64,000 nucleotides of DNA from Anoplopoma fimbria (Eukaryota; Chordata; Actinopteri; Perciformes; Anoplopomatidae). Positions 1 to 9,479 of this stretch are shown here, in pieces. Made by a program: the position numbers and the translations under genes. Position 1 is the stretch's first letter. Every line of letters starts with the position of its first letter. Below the pieces are notes generated by a model. The model was not told the origin of the DNA. It saw only the letters and a list, made by a program, of their open reading frames with translations, and did not search any database. The stretch is from contig NC_072472.1 of NCBI RefSeq assembly GCF_027596085.1, forward strand, positions 4,889,245 through 4,953,244, written 5' to 3'.

Positions 1-240
1 TTACATTTCTCCTCAGAAGGAGTGAATGTTTGAAAGTACCCACATTTTTGGTTCAGTACAGTAACTTATTTGCAGAAAATGACACTGTCATCCCGTTGAC
101 AGTCCAATAATTTCCATGATTTTTTAAGTGATATCCAAAATTCCCTGTGTAAAAACCTTTGACTCTAATATGTCAACAAAATTAAACCAACATTTTGAAT
201 CATGCCAATTAGCACATATTTATTAAGATAATGTCGCGTT
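1..240. other. AT-rich spacer at the left end of the unit
   Basis: Non-coding AT-rich sequence present in all four copies (about 9216-9480, 18546-18840, 27791-28135). No gene or RNA is visible. Copies 3 and 4 carry extra short insertions here. Confidence 0.7.
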
Positions 241-249
241 GCAAAAATC

Positions 250-880
250 ATTATCAGGGGATATGCAAAAGTTCACAGTATGGAGTTGGTCATGATTTTT
301 TATTTAATGTTGTTCTAGGGAGTTCATTTGGTTATTTTGTAGGAATTAAACGTGGTCATTACTATGACTTTATTGCGTTTTAATAAAATACACTTGAATA
401 AAAAACACTGTTGTAAAAGAATACACTGGTTTGTATTTTACTCTTTTGGTAATTTTTATTGTACTTTTTACAAATGTGAAGTTCACTGAATCATCACAAC
501 TTTAGACCAAGTTGAATAATTACAGAAAAATACAGAAAGTGAGAATTTATTTCTAATTGAATTTTTTTTATTTAATTAGTTATTAGATGTTGAACTGTGT
601 GTGGGGGAACCGGGAACCCGGAGAAAACCCACTCACGCCACCCCAGTAGTCGAACACACAAACTGAGAGATGGCTCAGGTCCGGGAATCGAACCCTCGCC
701 TTCTAGCTGTGTGTCAACCACTGAGGTGGCGATGAGAACTGGAGTACCTGGATGTGGGGCAGGACTGGAACTCTGTGTTGAATTCATTTTGAAGGAAAAA
801 AAGACACATTACGAATCTTTTTTTCCCTCAAGATGAAAACCACATTAAAGAGTTGTTTTTGTCTTCAAAGGTCAATGAAT
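250..880 (-). repeat. Left inverted arm, copy 1, with SINE-like sequence
   Basis: Reverse-complement match to the right arm at about 5055-5690. The part at 585-738, read on the minus strand, resembles a tRNA-derived SINE: it has a Pol III B-box-like ggttcgattcccgg followed by gtgagtgggttttctccggg, a sequence common in fish genomes. The outer part (250-580) is AT-rich and matches the outer part of the right arm with small indels. The inner end (831-875) matches caagatgaaaaccacat of the right arm. Confidence 0.8.
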
Positions 881-928
881 GTGGGAGAAACCGGAGAACC
901 CGGAGTAAACCCTAAGCGTTACCTTCAC

Positions 929-3900
929 CTACACAACGCTTACCTCATTTCTCCGCCTGCACATGTTGGCGATGCCTCGGCCGATGGACGAGAAGAACTT
1001 GGAGATGCTGCTGCTCTTCGTTGACGCCATCACATGGTCTTTGACGGAGGAGACGATGCAGCTCTCAAGTGCCGCTTCCCTAATTTCAGAGAGAGAAGCA
1101 CCATTTCTGCACCGCCCCACTTCTTGCAGAGGTCCCTGAAGATGGTCTTATCGAGGTTCCTGAAAGTTTTCTGCGTGACGTCAAAGCGGACGCCCTCGAG
1201 CTCGGCCCACGTCCTCTCAAGCAGGGGCAGTATGATGGCCTGGGAATCGGCGGTGGTCGAGCTCACCTTGGATTTCTTGAACGCCCGTGAAACCAGCTTC
1301 TCCATGAAGATCTCCAGGGACATCTTCTGCTTTGCGTCCTGCAATGTGTTATCCTGCAACGGAGAAGCACGATTCGGCGGAGAAGCACTCTTCTGGTGGA
1401 CGACCTCAGGTGATGGTGTCCGTGCCGGTGTCGTTGTCCGTGATGGTGTCCTTGCCCCTGATGGTGTCCTTGCCGGTGTCCGTGATGGTGTCGGTGCTGG
1501 TGTCCGAGCCGGTATACGTGATGGTGTCCGTGCTGGTGTACGTGTCCGTGCTGGTGTCGGTGATGGTGTCCGGGCGGTGTACGTGCTGGTGTACGTGTCC
1601 ATACCGGTGTCGGTGATGGTGTCCGAGCCGGTGTCGGTGATGGTGTCCGTGCTGGTGTACATGTCCGTGCCGGTGTCGGTGCTGGTGTCGGTGATGGTGT
1701 CCGAGCCGGTGTCGGTGATGGTGTCGGTGCTGGTGTACGTGTCCGTGCCGGTGTCGGTGATGGTGTCCGAGCCGGTGTCAGTGATGGTGTCGGTGCTGGT
1801 GTACGTGTCCATGCCGGTGTCCGTGCTGGTGTCGGTGATGGTGTCCGAGCCGGTATCGGTGATGGTGTCGGTGTCGGTGTCGGTGATGGTGTCCGAGCCG
1901 GTGTAAGTGCTGGTGACTCGTTGGCCTTTAAGGCGCGTCTCATCCTTTTAGCGAGACGGTCCACCTGAGTGTTTTGCCACCACTCCAACAGACCCAGGAA
2001 GTTCCACACTTTGTCCCAAATCTCAGCGTACATGTCAGCTTGAGACTGAGGAACACTGAGGGTCCCGTCTGACTCACTCCCTCTAGACGCTCCCTTGGGC
2101 TGCTTCCTCTCCGTCACACGTCTGAAGATGAAGTTACTCAGCACCCGTGTGATGATCAGGGCTTTTCCTTTTGGAATCCTCTTTAACATGGGCAGCACAC
2201 ATTCCTGGTTTCCGGCCTGTGGGGTTCCATCGTCCGCTGTCATGGTGGGGATGATGTCATTTATGTCTGACAGCGTCAAGGGGCGCTTTTAGCGTTGGAG
2301 TGATGCTGAAATTTGGTCTTTAGTTGAACCAGCATGCGATTCAGCCAGGTTTTGACAAAGTGCTTTCCAAAAAGCTCTTGAGTTTGCTTCCTTTGTCTGT
2401 CTCGGCCGGCTCGCTCTCCTGTTTGCCCTCCACTTCCTCAGATTCCTGCAGCTCTTGAAGGATGTCCTCATCAACTGTTATTTCCAGGGAGCTTTCAGAC
2501 TGCAACCTCTCGTACTCAGAGTCTGACATTTCCTCCAAGAGAGAGTCAGTGATGCTACTCATCTCCCTCTGAATTATTTCTTGGGGTGATTGAACTCTCT
2601 CCGTCTCTGTCACGCTGTCTGATGGGACCTTCTCTGGGTTTTCTGTTCTCACAGGTGAAACCAGTGTTTGATAGTGCTCATCACTGTCTGAGTTTTCTGG
2701 TTTTGGAGACTCATCAACTGGCGACTCCAGGTCGGTCATCACCAGGTCTTGGCTTTTTCTCTGCCGTTGTGGTCGAGGTGTGAAAATCCTTTTCATCTTG
2801 CCCGTAAATTTCTTTGTCATTTTCAGGGCGTGATGAACCATTGTGTTGAGTCTTCCAGGGGGAGTGATGTGCTGTGAATTGACACTTGCTGCGACCTCTG
2901 CGTTGATCAGGTCTTGCAAGCGGTCCATGCTTTTGCACTGGACTTGGCCTGGGATGTCCAGAACAACCTGAAAACAGAGTGTGACTTTGTCGCCCAGTCT
3001 GGCCTTGACGTTTTCTTCAGACACCGACATGTCTTTGCTCCCTAATTCTGTCTCGTAGGCTTTGGAGAACGTTGTTATCACCTCCAAAACCAGTTCTGCC
3101 ATCAAAACGTTGGTGGTGTCATCTGGGGTGCCGGATTTTAACAGTCCCCACTGTTCTGCTGAAAGCCTCTTAAAAAAGGAGTCGATCAGTGGGTGAATTT
3201 CAAAAGAGACCTCCATCACCTGCTCCTTCTGTGCTTCTTTGGATTCATTCATGGTGCTTGTTGCCGTTTCATTATGGCCGATTACTTTCTGTGCTTTGAT
3301 CTTCCGCTTTGCGTCCTGCACTGTGTTATCCGGCGCCGGAGAAGCACGATTCGGCGGAGCAGCGCTCTTCTGGTGGACGACGTCAGGTGATGGTGTCCGT
3401 GCCGGGGTCGGTATCGGTGATGGTGTCCGTGCCGGGGTCGGTATCGGTGATGGTGTCCGTGCCGGTGACAGTGTCGGTGATGGTGTCCGTGCTTGTGTCC
3501 GTGGTGGTGTCAGTGCTGGTGACTCGTTGGCCTTTAAGGCGCGTCTCATCTTTTTAGCGAGACGGTCCACCTGAGTGTTTTGCCACCACTCCAACAGACC
3601 CAGGAAGTTCCACACTTTGTCCCAAATCTCAGCGTACATGTCAGCTTGAGACTGAGGAACGCTGAGGGTCCCGTCTGACTCACTCCCTCTAGACGCTCCC
3701 TTGGGTGGCTTCCTCTCCGTCACACGTCTGAAGATGAAGTTACTCAGCACCCGTGTGATGATCAGGGCTTTTCCTTTTGGAATCCTCTTTAACATGGGCA
3801 GCACACATTCCTGGTTTCCGGCCTGTGGGGTTCCATCGTCCGCTGCCATGGTGGGGATGATGTCATTTATGTCTGACAGCGTCAAGGGGGCGCTTTTAGC

Positions 3901-4805
3901 TTCGGAGTGATGCTGAAATTTGGTCTTTAGTTGAACCAGCATGCGATTCAGCCAGGTTTTGACAAAGTGCTTTCCAAAAAAGCTCTTGAGTTTGCTTCCT
4001 TTGTCTGTCTCGGCCGGCTCGCTCTCCTGTTTGCCCTCCACTTCCTCAGATTCCTGCAGCTCTTGAAGGATGTCCTCATCAACTATTATTTCCAGGGAGC
4101 TTTCAGACTGCAACCTCTCGTACTCAGAGTCTGACATTTCCTCCAAGAGAGAGTCAGTGATGCTACTCATCTCCCTCTGAATTATATCCTGGGGTGATTG
4201 AACTCTCTCCGTCTCTGTCACGCTGTCTGATGGGACCTTCTCTGAGTTTTCTGGTATTGGAGACTCATCAACTGGCGACTCCAGGTCGGTCATCACCAGG
4301 TCTTGGCTTTTTCTCTGCCGTTGTGTTTGAGGTCTGAAAATCCTCTTCATCTTGCCCGTGAATCTCCTTGCCATTTTCAGGGCGTGATGAACCATTGTGT
4401 CGAGTCTTCCGGGGGAGTGATGTGCTGTGAATTGACACTGGCCGCGACCTCTGCGTTGATCATGTCTAGCAAGCGGTCCATGCTTTTGCACTGGACTTGG
4501 CCTGTGATGTCCAGAACAATGTTAAAACAGAATTTGACCGTCTCCCCCAGTCTGGCCTTGACGTCTTCTTCAGACACCGTTATGTTTTTGCTCTTTAATT
4601 CTGTCGCGTGGGCTTTGGACAACGTTGTTATCATCTCCAAAACCAGCTCTGCCATCAAAACTTTGGTGATTTCATCTGGTCTGCCAGATTTTAACCGTCC
4701 CCACTGTTTTGCTGAAAGCTTCATGAAAAAGGAGTCGATCAGCGGGTGGATTTCAAAACTGAACTCCATCTCCTGCATCTTCTGTGATTCCTCTGATTTA
4801 TTCAT
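929..4805 (-). CDS. Unrecognised two-module protein with Thr/Pro/Ser/Arg repeats, array copy 1 (frame-disrupted)
   Basis: I do not recognise this gene. The start is the ATG at 4803-4805 in a good context (agcaccATGa). Module A (about 4805-3300) begins MNKSEESQKMQEM and has a helical domain (IHPLIDSFF...LVLEMITTL), a basic segment (ARRFTGKMKRIF), an acidic Ser-rich region (SSITDSLLEEMSDSEY), a Lys-rich segment, LTLSDINDIIPTM, a Trp-rich segment (EIWDKVWNFLGLLEWWQ) and a Pro/Thr/Ser/Arg tract. Module B (about 3300-1400) repeats all of this with a longer tract. A unique tail of about 150 residues ends NMCRRRNEVSVV. The end at 929 may be intronic, because GAG|GTAAGC at 944 is a good splice donor. 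Frame breaks: a 5-C run at 4411-4415 (6 in copy 4), a 5-A run at 2369-2373, a 4-C run at 2280-2283, one inside the VNTR, and 1078-1080. One uninterrupted frame (4491-2341) spans module A into B, showing that both modules were coded in one exon. Either a decaying gene or homopolymer assembly errors. Confidence 0.65.
1410..1918 (-). repeat. Coding VNTR of module B, copy 1
   Basis: Degenerate 6/12-bp repeat (plus strand gtgtcggtgatg and gtgtccgagccg variants, with gtgtacgtgtcc). On the minus strand the gene frame reads TPARTPSPTP-type repeats. The other minus frames read DTGSDTIT and HRLGHHHRH, and the plus frames read VSVMVSEPV and GVGDGVRAG, so long ORFs here are uninformative. Confidence 0.92.
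3386..3522 (-). repeat. Coding VNTR of module A, copy 1
   Basis: Shorter tract of the same kind at the end of module A (gtgccggggtcggtatcggtg repeated). It encodes TPARTPSPIP-type repeats and is followed by DVVHQKSAAPPNRASP, the same join as at the end of module B. Confidence 0.9.
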
Positions 4806-4963
4806 GGTGCTTGTTGCCGTTTTATTATGGCCGATTACCTTCTGTGCTCTGTGCTCTGAGAGCTGACTGTCCTCGTCGCCTGTTGGGTTAAAACTGACGA
4901 GCAGTAGAAATGTTGGCTGGATATAGGCTTCAACAAATGTCCTACTTCAAAGAATCAAAGCCA

Positions 4964-5047
4964 TGACATCACACATCAAAACCACTGGATCACAGCTGAA
5001 GCCAAACAAAAACAACTCCCGCAGCTCGGCAACCGTTGCTAGACAAC
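4964..5047 (-). promoter_or_regulatory. Putative promoter elements of the unrecognised gene, copy 1: CRE-like site and X-box
   Basis: Upstream of the ATG at 4805 lie tgacatca (4964-4971), a CRE/ATF half-match, and gttgctagacaac (5035-5047), an imperfect RFX X-box palindrome. RFX and CREB/CREM family factors are known regulators of cilia and testis genes. The assignment rests on motif and position only. Confidence 0.45.
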
Positions 5048-5054
5048 GGCGGCA

Positions 5055-5690
5055 CAATTCCAAACAGACAAAAACTCTTTTATGTGGTTTTCATCTTGAC
5101 CACACCTAGGTCTCACCTGGATGTGGTCTCACCTCTCGAGCTCTCATCGCCACCTCAGTGGTCGCACACAGCTAGGAGGCAGGGTTCGATTCCCGGACCT
5201 GAGCATCTCTCAGTTTGTGTGTTCGACTACTGGGGTGGCGTGAGTGGGTTTTCTCCGGGTTCTCCGGTTCCCCCACACACAGTTCAACATCCAACAACTG
5301 ATTCAATAAAAAAATTAAATTAGAAATAAATTCTCACTCATCTTTTTCTGTATTTTTCTGGAATTATTCAACTTGGTCTAAAGTTGTGATGATTCAGTGA
5401 ACTTCACATTTGTATAAAATACAATAAAAAGTACCAAAAAAGTTAAATATAAACAAGTGTCTTCTTTAACAACAGTGAGGTTTTTTTGTATTGAAACTTG
5501 TATCAGCAATAAATTTATAGTCATGACCAAAAATTCTACAAAATAACCAATTTAACTTCCCAGAAGAACAACATTTAATCAAAAATCATTTTCAATTCAA
5601 GAGTTTCAACATATAAAAACATATATTCACAGATTCATATTATCTCTGTAAATTGTTCATATTCTCCATACTGGGAATTCATGCACATCC
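5055..5690 (+). repeat. Right inverted arm, copy 1, with SINE-like sequence
   Basis: Inverted counterpart of the arm at 250-880. The SINE-like part (5141-5305) reads on the plus strand: ctctcatcgccacctcagtgg, a B-box-like ggttcgattcccgg, then gtgagtgggttttctccggg and an A-rich tail. The rest is AT-rich sequence matching the left arm. Confidence 0.8.
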
Positions 5691-5693
5691 CCT

Positions 5694-6104
5694 CACATGT
5701 TGAACACTTTATATGAGAACAAATTAATCCATTAAGGTGGAGTGAACACAGTACATCATTCTTTCAATTCTCTTTCATCAATTAGATAAACAGAATAAAC
5801 TAATTTCATATTAGATTCTATGTTATATCAGACTATAATTATCAGAATATTACCTATATTCAGGCTCCCTCATGTGGTTTAAATGTGAACTGCAGATATT
5901 AATCTTATGCTATTTTATTTGTACCGGAATACAAGAGCCTGAATATTGGTAATATTCTGATAATGATATTCTGCTTATAACTTTAAATGTAATATGTAAG
6001 GCTAGAGTTCACTCTGTTTATTTAATAGATGAGAGAAAATGAAAAGAATAAGGCCAGTTCACTCATGGATTCATTTGTTCTCATATAAAGTATTCAACAC
6101 GTGT
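5694..6104. repeat. Foldback (palindromic) element, copy 1
   Basis: Two arms of about 170 bp (5694-5867 and 5935-6104) are reverse complements of each other. The inner 30 bases (5838-5867 and 5935-5964) differ at one position, and outer parts such as ctttatatgagaacaaat also pair. The loop is about 67 bp. No ORF is present, and it may be an old MITE-like insertion. The next stretch (6105-6505) is AT-rich with no visible gene. Confidence 0.75.
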
Positions 6105-6673
6105 TCATGTTTTTATTAACACATGCTATTACACAAAGTTGTTATACATCTCTTCTAAATGGCTTGTTTACCTGTTCAATATAATACAAGTAGATGATGG
6201 CACTTTAAATGGTTAGTTAATTTTAATATTTTACATACTTGTTACAGCATTTCCCAACTGGGAGAAACTTTATTTTCTTATTATTGTACTTTCAATTGAA
6301 TACAGATAATAACAGTTACATTTTTATTATGGTTTGAACATATCATTCCATAAAAGGGTTTTTAAGGAGTGAATGTTTGAAAGATTGTCTGAAACATATT
6401 CTAAAATACATCAACAAAACTATACTATGATGATGTTGGCTATAAGTACTCATAATTGTAATTTATCGAAAGATAAAGAATTGGGTTCGATTACGTGAAC
6501 AACCCTCACTTCAACACCCCTTTGTCCACAAACACTCGTGTCTCAGCAGCCAGCTGGGAAAATTGTCCCATTCTGTCATAAATGTTGGAGAAGAGGTCAG
6601 TTTGGACGAGAGCTGGACAAAGGGCGTTGAACCGTATATCGTAGCCCGCGGCGGTGGAGGCAGCCTGGGAAAC

Positions 6674-6674
<1 letters not shown>

Positions 6675-6741
<67 letters not shown>
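6675..6741. repeat. (CA)n microsatellite next to hpgd-like exon 6, copy 1
   Basis: Uninterrupted AC dinucleotide tract starting about 10 bp from the exon 6 acceptor (TTTCCCAG), so on the minus strand a (TG)n tract takes the place of the polypyrimidine tract. Confidence 0.97.
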
Positions 6742-6742
<1 letters not shown>

Positions 6743-6909
6743 CTAGGTTTCAACTTCCTAGAGGAAAAATGTATAATGTGATCAATAAAAGGATGATAAG
6801 GTCAAGCTGTAACTTTCTTTATCAATAAACCTTATCGTATAGTAAACCGTCCTTACCGCCATGGCTCGAGTGAAGCCATCACTCCTACTGAGTAGAGGGC
6901 CGAGACCTT

Positions 6910-7565
6910 CAGGATGCGGATTACATGAGTCATATGAGAACATCATTTTTGTTTGTTTTCATGGCAGAATTTACCTTTTAAATATAGTAACCACGCTACA
7001 TGACAAATTTGTTAAATTTCCCCTCTGTGTTCTATGACAGTGAGATGAAATATTTCACAACATTTGTAAAATAAAAAAACTGGTTTCTTTTTTTTAACAA
7101 TTCCAACCTCAGGATCGTTTCAATTATTTTTATAAAATCAAAAAAATATATTAGAAGTCTAGAAGAAGTCATACCAGATGTGGAACAGAAGGTTACCAGC
7201 TTTAAATTTAAAAACGTTGCTGTTTATTTGTATCTTTGATTGATTGTTTTCTTTTTTTTATATATTTATTTGATATTACGTAGTCATATCTTATGTATAA
7301 CATCTATAATATCTATCTTATGTATAAATAATAACTCTGACCTCAGGATCTTGATGGCAAAATCTCTTTTTAAATCCTTTTGTAAAGTAATAACTATATT
7401 ATCAGCCTATGCACGTCATAGCAGCGGTGGAACAGAGCGTTGGCTTTAAATGAATAACTTTTCTCTTTAATTCATTGATTTATTTGTATTTGTTTGAATC
7501 TTTAAATAATCATAAACAAGAGGATGGCTTTGAGGAGATACAAAGAGTCACAATGCATTGTGGGT
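6910..7565 (-). other. Intron between hpgd-like exons 4 and 5, copy 1
   Basis: AT-rich sequence with no coding potential. Equivalent introns occupy about 16242-16904 in copy 2 and 25494-26155 in copy 3. Confidence 0.6.
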
Positions 7566-8605
7566 CTTACCTGCCATGGATGCAGTGTTGACAATGACCC
7601 CTCTGCGACCTCCAGTCAACTTGTTCATGTGCTCCAGGGCCAGGTAGGTTACCTTGACAACGCCCACCTACATGGGTGCACACGGAGGACGGAGGAGCTC
7701 TGCCAGGTGAGCAGATGTTAATATGTGAAGAGTTTTTTAATATTGCGGGTAATAAGTAGTGTGATCTGGCTGAGGTCAGACTATAATTTCTTACCAGGTT
7801 CATGGAGACGGTTTTCTCCCATTCCGCCTCGTTCAAGATGCCGGCGTTGTTGCACAGGACGTCTATCCCGCCGAATGTCTCCACAGTTTTCTGAAAGGCA
7901 GCTTGAAAACAGGGATTGACTTTTAATTTTGTGGCCAAGTTGAACTCTAGCAGGCCGGTCGTAAAACATTTTCAGTGGTGATAATGAAAATAAGTGCGTG
8001 TCACCTTTGATTTGCTCCTCTGATTCAACCTTACAGTTGAGGAACAGAGTTCTCTGTTGTCCGTACTGTTTGTTGAGAGCTTCCTTCAAACTCTTCCCTG
8101 CAGATTCATTCACATCCAGGAGGGCTACCTGCACAGGTGGAGGACCACCAGATATATAAACATGTGCAATTCATGAATGCATTTTTTGGGATGGTTTCTA
8201 GAGATATACTGCCATTCAATGGGCACAGAAAATATATATGTATATGTCACAAAAACTGATGTCGATGAATACTTTTACCCATGTTTAAGTCATGATTAAC
8301 TGCCAAACATACACTGTAAGTAATGCAAAACACAAAATAAGAGCTCTTGATTTTATCTTTTATGTATTACTTTGTAGTAAAACGTTCACCATTAAATGCA
8401 ACTCTCAAAAAACTGCACATTGTTACATGTTATTGCACAAAATATATACACAGAATTGCAAAACTGATGGCTCTTTGCTTGTTGTAATGTGAACAATAAC
8501 ACACAGGTGCCCATAAAATGTGTAACTGTGTCTAAACTCTTACCTTGGCACCGTTTTGCAAGAGTCTGCTCTAGTTAGCACTGCAGTTTTACCATTTAAT
8601 GCCAT

Positions 8606-9215
8606 GTCAGCTGTTCTTCAACTGTACAGGATCAACGCTGGATGAACAAAAGGATGAAGCGATAGAAGTTAGTGAGCTTTTTACACAGGGACACGGTGTT
8701 CAATATCTGTCAAACCCTCCTGGGCAGAGATATCTGAAATACCAACAGCCCATAGATTGGATCGATGTGGTCACATGACCGTCAATGCTCCTTGTCTTTA
8801 TGGTTTAGGTCCAATCCCAATGTGCCTTAAGGCTCTGGAAGTGGTATAAATATAAATGTGACGGTGACTTATCACGTTTGATGAAACCAAAACATGTTAT
8901 TTACAATTGTGGGGGTTTTTGTGCCTAATTTGAACGTCTTTCAGGCTCCCGTCTCACCAGATGAGAGGTATAATTGTTGTAATTTTGTCAAAACACCTTT
9001 AATAACAAACATTAAAATAAATGGTTGATGAATAAACCAGGTGTGTAAGATAGACATGTGTAAAATGCTCAATGTTAAAGTTCATGTATTAAAATGTGTT
9101 CTCTTTGTTTACCTTTTCTTTTCTAGAGTTACATTATTATTCAAATAGTTACATTAATCTTTTCTGTGTTATTTGAATGTTGACCTTTGGACGTCTAGTT
9201 TTACATTTCTTACAT
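8606..9215. other. Upstream flank of the hpgd-like pseudogene and end of unit 1
   Basis: Non-coding. It would hold the 5' leader and promoter of the ancestral gene on the minus strand. A tatttata-like AT stretch lies near 8850, but no element can be assigned with confidence. Copies 2 and 3 (17941-18545, 27192-27790) show several small indels here. Confidence 0.4.
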
Positions 9216-9479
9216 TTACATTTCTCCTCAGAAGGAGTGAATGATTGAAAGTACCCACATTTTTGGTTCAGTACAGTAACTTATTTGAAGAAAATGACAC
9301 TGTCATCCCGTTGACAGTCCAATAATTTCCATGATTTTTGAAGTGATATCCAAAATTCCCTGTGTAAAAACCTTTGACTCTAATATGTCAACAAAATTAA
9401 ACCAACATTTTGAATCATGCCAATTAGCACATATTTATTAAGATAATGTCGCGTTGCAAAAATCATTATCAGGGGATAT

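Larger units (their letters stand above)
6510..8605 (-). pseudogene. hpgd: hpgd-like (15-hydroxyprostaglandin dehydrogenase) pseudogene, copy 1
   Basis: HPGD is an NAD-dependent short-chain dehydrogenase that inactivates prostaglandins. Six exons with GT/AG borders can be placed: 8544-8605 (MALNGKTAVLT then broken), 8005-8128 (VALLDVNESAGKSLKEAL), 7795-7901 (TFGGIDVLCNNAG), 7571-7667 (VIVNTASMAG), 6857-6906 (GLGPLLS...GFTRAMA) and 6510-6664 (DIRFNALCPALVQTDLF). Lesions: exon 1 is 62 bp against an expected 93 or so. It lacks the GxxxGxG nucleotide-binding loop, and joining it to exon 2 gives a stop (AAG|GTAG read as AGG TAG). Exon 5 is about 27 nt short, in frame, and lacks the YxxxK catalytic pair. 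The final exon is absent: exon 6 ends at a donor-like AA|GTGAGG, after which sequence leads into spacer. All lesions are shared by the three copies. Confidence 0.88.
1..9215. repeat. Tandem array copy 1 (about 9.2-kb unit, left-truncated by the window)
   Basis: The sequence at position 1 (ttacatttctcctcagaagg) recurs at about 9216, and the whole segment aligns by eye with the next two copies over its full length. Order: spacer, left inverted arm, unrecognised gene (minus), right inverted arm, foldback element, hpgd-like pseudogene (minus). Compared with the other copies it lacks about 80 bp of the left arm, just after position 280. Because position 1 already lies inside the repeat, the array may extend to the left. 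Confidence 0.95.

Noticed and set aside
1034..1906. Long plus-strand open frame (290 codons) across the VNTR, and similar frames in the other copies
   Set aside because: The VNTR is open in all six frames. The flanking domains, the start context and the continuous 716-codon frame are all on the minus strand.
1410..1918. CRISPR-like or satellite array interpretation of the VNTR
   Set aside because: There are no unique spacers, the repeats are contiguous and degenerate, and the genome is eukaryotic. The tract lies in a coding frame.
929..4805. Naming the unknown gene after Pro/Thr-rich families such as mucins or fibrous-sheath proteins
   Set aside because: The only resemblance is low-complexity composition; the structured segments match nothing I can recall.
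6506..6664. Treating the stop after GVLK in hpgd-like exon 6 as the true C-terminus
   Set aside because: The HPGD family extends well beyond this point, and AA|GTGAGG is a good donor, so a further exon is expected and missing.
6857..6906. Reading hpgd-like exon 5 as frameshifted
   Set aside because: With phase 1 entry the 50 bp read through in frame (GLGPLLS, RSD, GFTRAMA). The lesion is an in-frame deletion, not a frameshift.
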